Below, one piece after another: positions 1 to 4,922 of a DNA stretch of 9,889 nt. Numbering within the stretch: the first letter of the stretch is position 1; every line of letters begins with the position of its first letter. This stretch comes from JBGQJN01 sp964423175 (GTDB lineage: Bacteria; Patescibacteriota; Minisyncoccia; 2-02-FULL-40-12; IGHO2-01-FULL-4-A). The notes beneath the pieces are model-generated. The model saw nothing but the letters and a program-made list of their open reading frames with translations. It ran no database searches and was not told the DNA's origin. Both the position numbers and the translations under genes were made by a program. The stretch spans positions 1-9,889 of the forward strand of contig CAYRDM010000020.1 of assembly GCA_964423175.1 (NCBI GenBank), read 5' to 3'.

Positions 1-1319
1 TTTGTATTCTCTGGGGAATAATTAACAGCGTTGGTAAGCAAATTCTGAAGGATATTAAATAAAATGTTTTGGTCAATCAGCAGACCTGGCAAATCACCAT
101 TTTTTACATCCAATTCCAGTTCGTGCTTTTTAGATTGTGCATATGGCAAGAAGTCTTTTACAAAAGTCTCCAGCGACTGCCTAACATCCACTCTTGTTTT
201 ATTCATCTGAAAAGTTCTCAAATTTATCCTTGCTAAATTCAACAAATCTTCAACTGAGGTTTTGGCATTTTTAACTGATGCATCTAACTCATCAATAATT
301 TTATTGCCTTCCGAATCCATCCCTCCTTTTTCCAAATTAGTTCTCAAAGATTTTACAAGCCAAAAAATTGCGGACAATGGAGACCGTAACTGATGCGAGG
401 CAATCGAAATAAATTCACTTTTTGATTTATCGATTGCTCTTAAATTATCTTGATAAGAAGCGATTAACATCTTGGGCAAAGCGACAACAATAATGAAGGC
501 TTGCAGCAACAATAAAGAAATCGCGGGTGTATCGACAGCGAATGGTCCAGAACCATGCAAGGTATACCAAATGGCTATCCCTGACATCAAAAGCATTGCT
601 GCGGCAATAGCTCTTTTACCAAATCTTATGGCAATAAGTAACAGGATAGGAACTATCAAAAATTCTATTGGATAATGCATAGCTGATAATGGAGAAAGAT
701 GATCAAAAACAAATTGGCTAACAAAAAACAATAGCAACAAAGAGAGAATGAATTCGAACACAGCCCTCTTATTAAAAGATCTGGACGGTTTTGAGCTCCA
801 CAAAATCAAAAACGGAGCAACAATTACCGCCCCTCCCAAATCACCCATCCACCAGGTAAACCAAATGGATCCGTACTCACCCAGTTTGGCAAACCCACCC
901 AAAACTAGGCTGGACACACCGATGGTTGCACTCAAAGCAGTGGCAACAAGGCCAGCAAGAATACCAAACTTGAGAATGTCAAAAATATCATCAAAGGCTT
1001 TTCTGCCATTCGCAAATTTGTTTACTAAACAAGCCCCAGCCAATGCCTCCAAAGCGTTACCACCAGCTATACCGATTGAAGTGAAAATTGTTCCTGCTGT
1101 AGTGAAATTAGCAAAAAATGCACCTAAAAATATTCCCGGCCAAAAACGATAGCCAAAAATAATCAGCGCAGCCAAAGCTATCCCTGTTGGTGGCCAAATA
1201 GCGGTCGCGCTTGGATTCACAAAGGCCAACATAAGCCCAAGTTTTGCAAAAATAAAATAGGCTGCAGCTAAAATTAGATTTATGCCTATATACTTAAAAA
1301 CACCTGATTTATTTTCCAT
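1..1319 (-). CDS. MASE1-domain membrane sensor histidine kinase (partial, C-terminus off window)
   Basis: This is the N-terminal part of a sensor kinase that autophosphorylates on histidine and passes the phosphate to a response regulator. Reading from ATG at 1319, 439 codons stay open to the window edge. Residues 1-290 are highly hydrophobic with several membrane spans and carry MASE1 hallmarks: WPPTG at 42-46 followed by GYRFWPGIFLGA, and later a WWMGDLGG stretch. The HisKA dimerisation helix follows with the H-box SHQLRSPLS, placing the phospho-acceptor at His309. The window ends inside the HATPase_c domain, in the N-box NILQNLLTNAVNYS with key Asn430. The ATP-lid glycine boxes lie outside. 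MASE1 is a known integral membrane sensor domain whose ligand is unclear. No response regulator is in the window, so the partner is unknown. ATG 1319 is preceded by AGG at about 5 nt. The gene lies 36 nt after the 73-aa gene and could be co-transcribed with it. Confidence 0.95.
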   Translation of the reverse strand, partial: MENKSGVFKYIGINLILAAAYFIFAKLGLMLAFVNPSATAIWPPTGIALAALIIFGYRFWPGIFLGAFFANFTTAGTIFTSIGIAGGNALEALAGACLVNKFANGRKAFDDIFDILKFGILAGLVATALSATIGVSSLVLGGFAKLGEYGSIWFTWWMGDLGGAVIVAPFLILWSSKPSRSFNKRAVFEFILSLLLLFFVSQFVFDHLSPLSAMHYPIEFLIVPILLLIAIRFGKRAIAAAMLLMSGIAIWYTLHGSGPFAVDTPAISLLLLQAFIIVVALPKMLIASYQDNLRAIDKSKSEFISIASHQLRSPLSAIFWLVKSLRTNLEKGGMDSEGNKIIDELDASVKNAKTSVEDLLNLARINLRTFQMNKTRVDVRQSLETFVKDFLPYAQSKKHELELDVKNGDLPGLLIDQNILFNILQNLLTNAVNYSPENT

Positions 1320-1324
1320 TAACC

Positions 1325-1341
1325 TAATGACATTATCATTA
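1325..1341. promoter_or_regulatory. 17-bp dyad just upstream of the histidine kinase start
   Basis: TAATGA-CATTA-TCATTA is a perfect inverted repeat with 6-bp arms and a 5-bp centre, 5 bp before the kinase ATG. On the minus strand it contains GATAAT, a possible -10 box 12 nt from the ATG. It could be an operator or a leader hairpin. The sequence is AT-rich, so chance is not excluded. Confidence 0.35.
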
Positions 1342-1355
1342 AAATATAAACGAGA

Positions 1356-1577
1356 CTAAAACCAGGACGAGCTGACAGATATTTTGCTCACCATATAATC
1401 CCCCTCGGCGGATTTGGTAATCTCAAGATGATCATGGTTGCTGTCCATTATATTAGCCTTGCCCTGATGATCAACAGCTTTAACAATCGTTATAATTTCG
1501 TCTTCACTCAACTGTTCTAAAAATCTCATTCCATCTGGATCACCATCAAATTTATAACCACTAAATTTTTGTTGCAT
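1356..1577 (-). CDS. hypothetical 73-aa soluble protein
   Basis: I do not recognise this protein. It is hydrophilic, with no signal peptide or membrane span. An acidic centre (LEQLSEDEIITIVKAVD) is likely helical, and the His/Asp-rich stretch DSNHDHLEI is followed by a beta-like tail ending in SVSSSWF. A small alpha/beta fold is plausible but no family can be named. The gene lies 44 nt after the 84-aa membrane gene, separated by a likely terminator, and 36 nt before the kinase. A TAATAT hexamer ends exactly 6 nt before ATG 1577, with GGGGTT between, which suggests either a leaderless start or a very close weak ribosome site. Coding status is inferred from length, a sensible amino-acid mix and its fit between neighbouring minus-strand genes. 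Confidence 0.65.
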   Translation of the reverse strand: MQQKFSGYKFDGDPDGMRFLEQLSEDEIITIVKAVDHQGKANIMDSNHDHLEITKSAEGDYMVSKISVSSSWF

Positions 1578-1583
1578 AACCCC

Positions 1584-1589
1584 ATATTA
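1584..1589 (-). promoter_or_regulatory. -10-like box 6 nt before the 73-aa gene
   Basis: TAATAT on the minus strand (4 of 6 matches to TATAAT) ends 6 nt before ATG 1577. No convincing -35 box is seen. If it is used, transcription would begin at or next to the start codon. Confidence 0.3.
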
Positions 1590-1602
1590 CCATACCTCAC
1601 GA

Positions 1603-1633
1603 AAATAAAAAAAGAAGGTTTTCAACCCTCTTC
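1603..1633 (-). terminator. intrinsic terminator after the 84-aa gene
   Basis: On the minus strand, GAAG(AG)GGTT pairs with AACCTTC across a 3-nt loop and is followed by TTTTTTTATTTT. The stem has a 2-nt bulge and overlaps the 84-aa gene's TGA stop (1622-1624). Confidence 0.55.
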
Positions 1634-1876
1634 TTCATCAACAAACTCATCCTTTTTAGGCTCATACAAAATAGCACCGAACGCTCCAGCAATAACCATA
1701 AAAATGGTCAGCGGGTGTTCCAACGAATTAGCTAAACTTGCCATTCCAAACCATTCCAAAGACCTAAGAAAAATCATAAAAAAAATACCCAGAACTATCG
1801 CCACCAAAAAACCAAAGTTTATATTCTCTCCATATAAACATATCAAGCAACTGTTTCGGTCATGCTTTGAAGGCAT
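1622..1876 (-). CDS. hypothetical 84-aa two-span membrane protein
   Basis: This is a small inner-membrane protein of unknown function. Residues about 20-38 (NFGFLVAIVLGIFFMIFL) form one membrane helix, and about 54-70 (HPLTIFMVIAGAFGAILY) form a second. The N-terminus is polar with two Cys (SCLICLYG), and the C-terminus is a short acidic tail (KKDEFVDEEEG). By the positive-inside rule the orientation is ambiguous. The start at 1876 is supported by GGAG about 8 nt upstream (GGAGAAAGGGTATG) and by a good promoter at 1911-1939 giving a leader of about 28 nt. A terminator overlaps the stop, so the gene appears to be monocistronic. No family was recognised. Confidence 0.75.
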   Translation of the reverse strand: MPSKHDRNSCLICLYGENINFGFLVAIVLGIFFMIFLRSLEWFGMASLANSLEHPLTIFMVIAGAFGAILYEPKKDEFVDEEEG

Positions 1877-1910
1877 ACCCTTTCTCCAACGGTTTTAAAA
1901 ATCTTAAAAT

Positions 1911-1939
1911 TTTATATCATATACCATAAAATATGTCCA
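1911..1939 (-). promoter_or_regulatory. sigma-70-type promoter for the 84-aa gene
   Basis: On the minus strand, TGGACA (1934-1939) and TATAAA (1911-1916) are separated by 17 nt. Each box matches consensus at 5 of 6 positions. The predicted transcription start lies near 1904, about 28 nt before ATG 1876. Confidence 0.65.
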
Positions 1940-1959
1940 CTGAGACGAATCTAATTTGC

Positions 1960-1987
1960 AAAATAAAACCGCCCTGTAAAAGACGGC
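1960..1987 (-). terminator. intrinsic terminator after the 197-aa gene
   Basis: On the minus strand, GCCGTC pairs with GGCGGT (6 bp, including two G-U pairs) around an 8-nt loop and is followed by TTTATTTTG. It begins 9 nt after the TGA stop at 1996. Confidence 0.6.
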
Positions 1988-1995
1988 TAAAAAAA

Positions 1996-2589
1996 TCAGA
2001 TAGCGAACTTGCTCCTCCGAAGGAGCGGGGCGATAGTCATTGGCACCAACAAGCCGAAAATAAATCCATTCTCATTAAGCTTACTCATAGCCACAGAAAC
2101 GAGAGAAGGATCAATATATATAGACATCTCGATTGAAATCACACCGAATCTTTGTTTGGAAGAATCATTAATGATAACTATTTGAGGCTCTCGGTTCGTC
2201 TCATATTCAAAAGGAATTGCCGAAAGAAGCTCCTGATATAGCTTGTTAATCTCAGCCAAGCCAAATTTATCATTTTCTGTAAAATTTGCTGCCACGACAA
2301 TGCCTTCCTGGTCACCTCTAACAGAATATCGAAATTCTCGAGTAATAGCTGGGCTCTCATTCTCACAAACCCGAAATTCTGAAGGATCATAACATCCCTC
2401 GCTTCCATCTTCGTGTTTCACGTCATAACAGAGACCGTGAGAATCATGGTGACGGAGCACCTTTCCCCTTACTCCCCATTTACGCTTCTCCCAACCTTCA
2501 TCGGTCCATTCTTTGCGCATTTTCATATTGGGGTCGGTTGTTTGTACCAAAGTTCCAGGAGAAATAGGTGGGTAAGCTCTTTTTACCAT
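1996..2589 (-). CDS. hypothetical 197-aa protein, possible N-terminal SH3-like module
   Basis: The function is unknown. The start is set at 2589 (MVKRAYPP) because AAGGAGG sits 8 nt before that ATG. A longer in-frame ATG at 2658 would place its first codons over the -35 box and lacks a ribosome site. Residues about 10-75 (GTLVQTT... WGVRGKVLRHHDSHGLCYDVKHEDGSEGCYDPSEF) read like a small beta barrel of SH3/KOW type, with a G-V-x-G-K-V turn and alternating strands. Residues about 80-175 form a mixed alpha/beta region with the motifs VVAANF and PQIVIIND. The C-terminal GFIFGLLVPMTIAPLL is hydrophobic and may be a buried strand and helix or a membrane tail. The gene has its own promoter with a dyad in the spacer and its own terminator, so it is an independently controlled unit. 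Domain naming is by eye only. Confidence 0.8.
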   Translation of the reverse strand: MVKRAYPPISPGTLVQTTDPNMKMRKEWTDEGWEKRKWGVRGKVLRHHDSHGLCYDVKHEDGSEGCYDPSEFRVCENESPAITREFRYSVRGDQEGIVVAANFTENDKFGLAEINKLYQELLSAIPFEYETNREPQIVIINDSSKQRFGVISIEMSIYIDPSLVSVAMSKLNENGFIFGLLVPMTIAPLLRRSKFAI

Positions 2590-2627
2590 TTGAAATACCT
2601 CCTTATAAATAAAAGAACACTTGTGGC

Positions 2628-2658
2628 ATAATATGACAGATATAATCTGGGCTGTCAA
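2628..2658 (-). promoter_or_regulatory. promoter with internal dyad for the 197-aa gene
   Basis: On the minus strand, a perfect TTGACA (2653-2658) is followed by CATATT after 17 nt (2630-2635) or TATTAT after 19 nt (2628-2633). Between the boxes lies CAGAT-ATA-ATCTG (2637-2649), a perfect 13-bp dyad. An overlapping pair, TGACAG (2634-2639) and CTGTCA (2652-2657), lies around it. The position suits an operator. The AAGGAGG leader is about 33 nt. Confidence 0.65.
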
Positions 2659-2681
2659 TGTTTTTGCTTGGTGACCGAATG

Positions 2682-2708
2682 AAAAAAATAAAACCGCCTG
2701 CTGGCGGT
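2682..2708 (-). terminator. strong intrinsic terminator after the 53-aa gene
   Basis: A perfect 6-bp stem, ACCGCC (2693-2698) with GGCGGT (2703-2708), has a 4-nt loop. On the minus strand it is followed by TTTATTTTTTTC. It lies 13 nt after the 53-aa ORF's stop. Confidence 0.85.
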
Positions 2709-2721
2709 AAAAATGATCCCC

Positions 2722-2883
2722 TCAATATGATTGCCCGATCATTAACCAAAACTTCTTGCACTTAAGGCACCGATTCTTAAAGATAGGAATACGTGGATTT
2801 ATACATTCCATGCTGTGATATTTCCAGCTATGAACCAGCAAGCACCAGAAAACTAAGCAAAAATCAGCAAGGCATTTGGACAT
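2722..2883 (-). CDS. small Cys-rich 53-aa protein, degenerate zinc-ribbon-like (or a small RNA)
   Basis: ATG 2883 to TGA 2722 encodes MSKCLADFCLVFWCLLVHSW, then a C-terminal half ending in CLKCKKFWLMIGQSY. Residues about 4-20 are hydrophobic and Cys-rich. The C-terminal half resembles a zinc ribbon: SMEC, an 11-residue spacer with PRIP, then CLKC. The first Cys of the first knuckle is replaced by Ser (AGC rather than TGC), so tetrahedral zinc binding would be incomplete unless another Cys or His substitutes. AAGG lies about 10 nt before the ATG, a weak ribosome site. The ORF sits between a promoter at 2923-2951 and a terminator at 2682-2708, so an RNA of about 230 nt is well supported. Whether that RNA is translated or acts as a small RNA is uncertain. 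Confidence 0.45.
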   Translation of the reverse strand: MSKCLADFCLVFWCLLVHSWKYHSMECINPRIPIFKNRCLKCKKFWLMIGQSY

Positions 2884-2922
2884 TTTTATCCGGCCTTTTT
2901 CTAGATAAATCAGTCAAAAGAC

Positions 2923-2951
2923 AATATACCCTCACGACCATAGTTGGTCAA
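2923..2951 (-). promoter_or_regulatory. sigma-70-type promoter with dyad for the 53-aa gene
   Basis: On the minus strand, TTGACC (2946-2951) and TATATT (2923-2928) are 17 nt apart, each with 5 of 6 consensus matches. The perfect dyad GACCA-TAGT-TGGTC (2936-2949) overlaps the -35 box and could be an operator. The promoter starts 2 bp after the DUF1059 stop codon. The predicted start is near 2916. Confidence 0.65.
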
Positions 2952-2952
2952 T

Positions 2953-3186
2953 TTATTCATCATCCTTCTTATCCCACTCCCCCTTAAACCATTCGAACCA
3001 TTTCTTCTTCTCTTCTTCACTGTGAGATGCCGCCATCATGTCTCTATTTATCTTGTGCTCTTGGTCTGTGGAGCTCGCGATATGCTGCCCGCACTTCCCC
3101 GCCACTTCCATCATGTCATCCCCCGCAAACTCCATATCGCATCCGCCCTCGCTGTTCATTATCTCTTTGCATGTAAATTTTTTCAT
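2953..3186 (-). CDS. DUF1059 family small protein (77 aa)
   Basis: This resembles the DUF1059 family (Pfam PF06348), small soluble proteins of unknown function in bacteria and archaea. Support is the N-terminal MKKFTCKEI with Cys6, a second conserved-type Cys in GGCDMEFAGDDMMEV (Cys16), a central helix containing GKCGQHI, and a C-terminal KKWFEWFKGEWDKK. The family typically reads as a Cys-containing strand, a C-D strand, a helix ending in His, and a W-F tail. Length fits the family. There is no membrane segment. No Shine-Dalgarno is visible before ATG 3186. Instead TAAAAT ends 6 nt upstream with a TTGGCG -35 box at 17 nt, suggesting a leaderless transcript. The family name is from pattern memory. 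Confidence 0.75.
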   Translation of the reverse strand: MKKFTCKEIMNSEGGCDMEFAGDDMMEVAGKCGQHIASSTDQEHKINRDMMAASHSEEEKKKWFEWFKGEWDKKDDE

Positions 3187-3192
3187 AAAAAT

Positions 3193-3221
3193 ATTTTATC
3201 ATAAAATTTAAAAACCGCCAA
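3193..3221 (-). promoter_or_regulatory. promoter for the DUF1059 gene, predicted leaderless
   Basis: On the minus strand, TTGGCG (3216-3221) and TAAAAT (3193-3198) are separated by 17 nt. The -10 box ends 6 nt before ATG 3186, so the start of transcription should fall at or within one base of the ATG. Confidence 0.55.
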
Positions 3222-3229
3222 AGTGATTT

Positions 3230-3258
3230 TTAAAAACTAGAAAATTTTCTGATCAGTT
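3230..3258 (-). terminator. possible weak terminator after the 114-aa membrane gene
   Basis: On the minus strand, AACT and AGTT flank the self-complementary AGAAAATTTTCT with a 4-nt bulge, followed by TTTTTA. The stem is AT-only at its core and overlaps the stop codon, so it may be weak or not functional. Confidence 0.3.
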
Positions 3259-3601
3259 AAGAGCGCTTAAATTTGCCGAAGAGATAGTGAATAATTGAGG
3301 CAATAATCGTCCAGTACAAAATAAGATAGATCCCAACAAATGGAGGTGGCGGATCTTCTTTCAAAAAATTAATCTGAGGCAAAGCCAAAGGTCCTATCAA
3401 AACAATTTTGATAGGCAATATAATCGTGGATACGGTTCTCTTCCAAACTATCGGTGAATCGCCACCAGTTCTGAGAACAGAATCCGGAGGCTGAGGAAAA
3501 CCTCGGATACCAGTTGTCCCCAAAAGTGACGAAGTGATAAACATAAAAGCAAACCCAGAAACGATGAAGAGGATAACAAATTTTTTTCTTGAAATATTCA
3601 T
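3257..3601 (-). CDS. hypothetical 114-aa membrane protein (third gene of small membrane cluster)
   Basis: The function is unknown. From ATG 3601 the protein begins MNISRKKFVILFIVSGFAF, a basic start followed by a hydrophobic helix (about 7-27). A polar Gly/Pro-rich segment follows, then a second helix near 58-76 (TIILPIKIVLIGPLALP), an acidic Pro-rich loop (KEDPPPP), a third helix near 89-107 (IYLILYWTIIASIIHYLF) and a basic tail KFKRS. It could be an uncleaved membrane protein with three spans. An alternative ATG at 3649 adds 16 residues and would overlap the 51-aa gene by 20 nt. I prefer 3601 because it gives a normal membrane N-terminus, though neither start has a clear ribosome site. It is probably co-transcribed with the two upstream ORFs. 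Confidence 0.7.
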   Translation of the reverse strand: MNISRKKFVILFIVSGFAFMFITSSLLGTTGIRGFPQPPDSVLRTGGDSPIVWKRTVSTIILPIKIVLIGPLALPQINFLKEDPPPPFVGIYLILYWTIIASIIHYLFGKFKRS

Positions 3602-3629
3602 ATATAATGCTGCGGCCTGAAATTTTATT

Positions 3630-3785
3630 TTAATCGCTCTTCCGAACATCTACCCAAAATGAGATTATACCCAAGGCCAAAAAAAGACTTGCCTCAAGCC
3701 AATTTTGTTTTTGAAAAGCCTCAATTAAGGCAATCCCAAAAAAGATTATGAATATCGCGACATTTGTAAATTTAGGTTTACTCAT
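3630..3785 (-). CDS. hypothetical 51-aa membrane protein overlapping its upstream neighbour
   Basis: This short ORF runs from ATG 3785 to TAA 3630. It begins MSKPKFTNVAIFIIFFGIAL and ends LGIISFWVDVRKSD. Two hydrophobic stretches (about 8-22 and 33-44) are split by the polar EAFQKQNWLE, a hairpin of two short membrane helices with a basic N-terminus and charged tail. Its ATG overlaps the stop of the 65-aa gene in an ATGA arrangement, which usually means translational coupling. No separate Shine-Dalgarno is needed or seen. It fills an otherwise empty gap on the same strand between two membrane genes, which supports it being real. No family was recognised. Confidence 0.65.
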   Translation of the reverse strand: MSKPKFTNVAIFIIFFGIALIEAFQKQNWLEASLFLALGIISFWVDVRKSD

Positions 3786-3979
3786 TTCTGATTACCATTA
3801 CGATGCCCTTGGGCGTAAGCCACTATCAGAGCCAACATCACGGCCGTTGTGGTAGTGGTATCCCAACTCCACGAACTATTTGGGAAAGCTTGACCCCAAA
3901 AATAAGCCACGACAACATTAGCCGCAAGTGCGACAACAAGCACCACTACAAATGTTTTCCAAAACCGCCTCTTATTCAT
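3782..3979 (-). CDS. hypothetical 65-aa membrane protein (first gene of small membrane cluster)
   Basis: The function is unknown. From ATG 3979 the protein begins MNKRRFWKTFVVVLVVALAA, a basic N-terminus leading into a helix of about 20 residues (9-28). A polar loop rich in Trp, Ser and Thr (SSWSWDTTTTTA) follows, then a second helix (AVMLALIVAYA) and a hydrophilic tail GHRNGNQK. Two membrane spans with both ends basic suggest both termini in the cytoplasm. An in-frame ATG at 3994 would add MYNKI, but a consensus TATAAT covers those codons and ends 6 nt before 3979, so 3979 is preferred. It overlaps the 51-aa gene by 4 nt (ATGA) and heads a likely three-gene operon. Confidence 0.72.
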   Translation of the reverse strand: MNKRRFWKTFVVVLVVALAANVVVAYFWGQAFPNSSWSWDTTTTTAVMLALIVAYAQGHRNGNQK

Positions 3980-3985
3980 AATCTT

Positions 3986-3991
3986 ATTATA
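3986..3991 (-). promoter_or_regulatory. consensus -10 box for the small membrane-protein cluster
   Basis: TATAAT on the minus strand ends 6 nt before ATG 3979. No good -35 box is visible at 16-18 nt. If used, the mRNA would be leaderless. Confidence 0.4.
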
Positions 3992-4043
3992 CATTTAAAA
4001 CCGACTCTTATATAGCAAATCCAATATAAGATAAGCATCGAAA

Positions 4044-4727
4044 TTATTTAATAGCTAGTATGAGTCCTCTGTCTAACTCGAGTTGAAGACAATCTGCCTT
4101 AAAACCGATATTACGCAACCACTTCAATTGGTCTTCAAGAGTATCTGGTGAATCCTCCTTGGTTGACATCTTTGAGGCATACTCTTCAAAACTTAAGTTT
4201 CCTTTCCACTCTGGATGTACTGTATTCTTCCACTGGCTCGAATATCCAATTTTTAAATTCTGAGTATCAATCTTAAACCTATCAACTAGTACATAAAAGC
4301 CATTCCTACCTAAATTATTATAAATAAACCGGAATATCTTCTTCTTTGATTCGGATGATATCTCATGAAGAGCAAACGATGTAATAGCTATTTGATACTC
4401 CACCGAAGGGATAGATAAACTATCTATCTGCTCTAAATTATGTTTTACAGCCATGAATCGGTCTTTACCAATACGTCTGCTTGCCTTTGCCAACATAACA
4501 TCTGATGCGTCTACTCCAACAAATTTTGCATTAGACACCTTTTCAGTTATTTGTCTTTCTACTAATCCGCTGCCACATGCAAGGTCAAGTATATACTTAT
4601 CTTCTGTATAATTATCCGAAACAATAGCCGTCAATAATTCAAGCAAGGCCAACCTATTTGGATTCGTAATAGCTGAGGTTTGGTCCCAGTCAGTGGCAAA
4701 TTGTTCATCATTCCAATTATCTTTCAT
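4044..4727 (-). CDS. class I SAM-dependent methyltransferase (227 aa), substrate unknown
   Basis: This enzyme would transfer a methyl group from S-adenosylmethionine to an unidentified substrate in the cytoplasm. The Rossmann-type fold is shown by motif I YILDLACGSGLVE (core 48-54), the acidic end of strand 2 in VGVDASDVMLAKA (Asp73), a HNLEQID segment near 96 in the motif III area, and the post-strand SFALHEI at 116-122 before a helix. The C-terminus LRNIGFKADCLQLELDRGLILAIK is the usual last strand pair. Full length is normal for a stand-alone small-molecule methyltransferase; membership of a named subfamily such as UbiE or CmoA cannot be shown. No Shine-Dalgarno precedes ATG 4727. TTAAAT lies 6 nt upstream in a context nearly identical to that of the hydrolase gene. 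Confidence 0.9.
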   Translation of the reverse strand: MKDNWNDEQFATDWDQTSAITNPNRLALLELLTAIVSDNYTEDKYILDLACGSGLVERQITEKVSNAKFVGVDASDVMLAKASRRIGKDRFMAVKHNLEQIDSLSIPSVEYQIAITSFALHEISSESKKKIFRFIYNNLGRNGFYVLVDRFKIDTQNLKIGYSSQWKNTVHPEWKGNLSFEEYASKMSTKEDSPDTLEDQLKWLRNIGFKADCLQLELDRGLILAIK

Positions 4728-4733
4728 ACTTCA

Positions 4734-4739
4734 ATTTAA
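4734..4739 (-). promoter_or_regulatory. -10-like box 6 nt before the methyltransferase start
   Basis: TTAAAT on the minus strand matches TATAAT at 4 of 6 positions and ends 6 nt before ATG 4727. The -35 candidate at 17 nt (TCGAAC) is poor. The stretch TTAAATTGAAGTATGAAA almost repeats the one at the hydrolase start. Confidence 0.3.
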
Positions 4740-4784
4740 TCACTTTTTATCGAAAAGTTCGAGTCCCATCTTAGGTAACCAATT

Positions 4785-4813
4785 TTTAAAAAATAAAACA
4801 CCCATTTTATGGG
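4785..4813 (-). terminator. intrinsic terminator after the hydrolase gene
   Basis: CCCAT (4801-4805) pairs with ATGGG (4809-4813) around a 3-nt loop. On the minus strand the hairpin is followed by a T-rich run, TGTTTTATTTTTT. It separates the hydrolase and methyltransferase transcripts. Confidence 0.65.
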
Positions 4814-4814
4814 C

Positions 4815-4922
4815 ATTTTATTACTGTCCTAATTTGCTCCGAACTGTTGCCCGTGTCCGAACATGGATTAGGGAAAATTATCGGACGTATCTTGTGACGA
4901 AGTTAGAGAAGCCAGAAGAACC
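4815..4922 (-). other. structured 3' untranslated region of the hydrolase transcript
   Basis: No gene is seen in these 108 bases, but they hold several pairings. GTCCGA (4855-4860) is inverted as TCGGAC (4881-4886), CCTAAT (4828-4833) is inverted as ATTAGG (4867-4872), and TCCGAAC is repeated directly at 4838-4844 and 4856-4862. They may form a hairpin domain before the terminator, or be a decayed remnant. Confidence 0.35.

Noticed and set aside
748..1152. A 134-codon open frame on the plus strand
   Set aside because: It lies antisense to the MASE1 region of the histidine kinase, whose motifs are clear, and its product is a Pro/Ala/Lys-rich sequence typical of a reverse-strand shadow.
1569..1898. 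A 109-codon plus-strand frame opposite the 84-aa gene
   Set aside because: The minus strand has a promoter, SD, two membrane spans and a terminator; the plus frame has none of these.
2590..2658. The longer start of the 197-aa protein at 2658
   Set aside because: The extra 23 codons would cover the -10 box, the spacer and part of the -35 box, and the ideal AAGGAGG is placed for ATG 2589.
2793..2987. A 64-codon plus-strand frame over the 53-aa unit and the DUF1059 end
   Set aside because: It runs through the minus-strand promoter and into the DUF1059 coding end, has no SD, and the minus-strand signals are stronger.
1996..3979. A toxin-antitoxin or phage-defence island among the small genes
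   Set aside because: No toxin, antitoxin, nuclease or NTPase motif was found; the genes are small membrane or unknown proteins with separate promoters.
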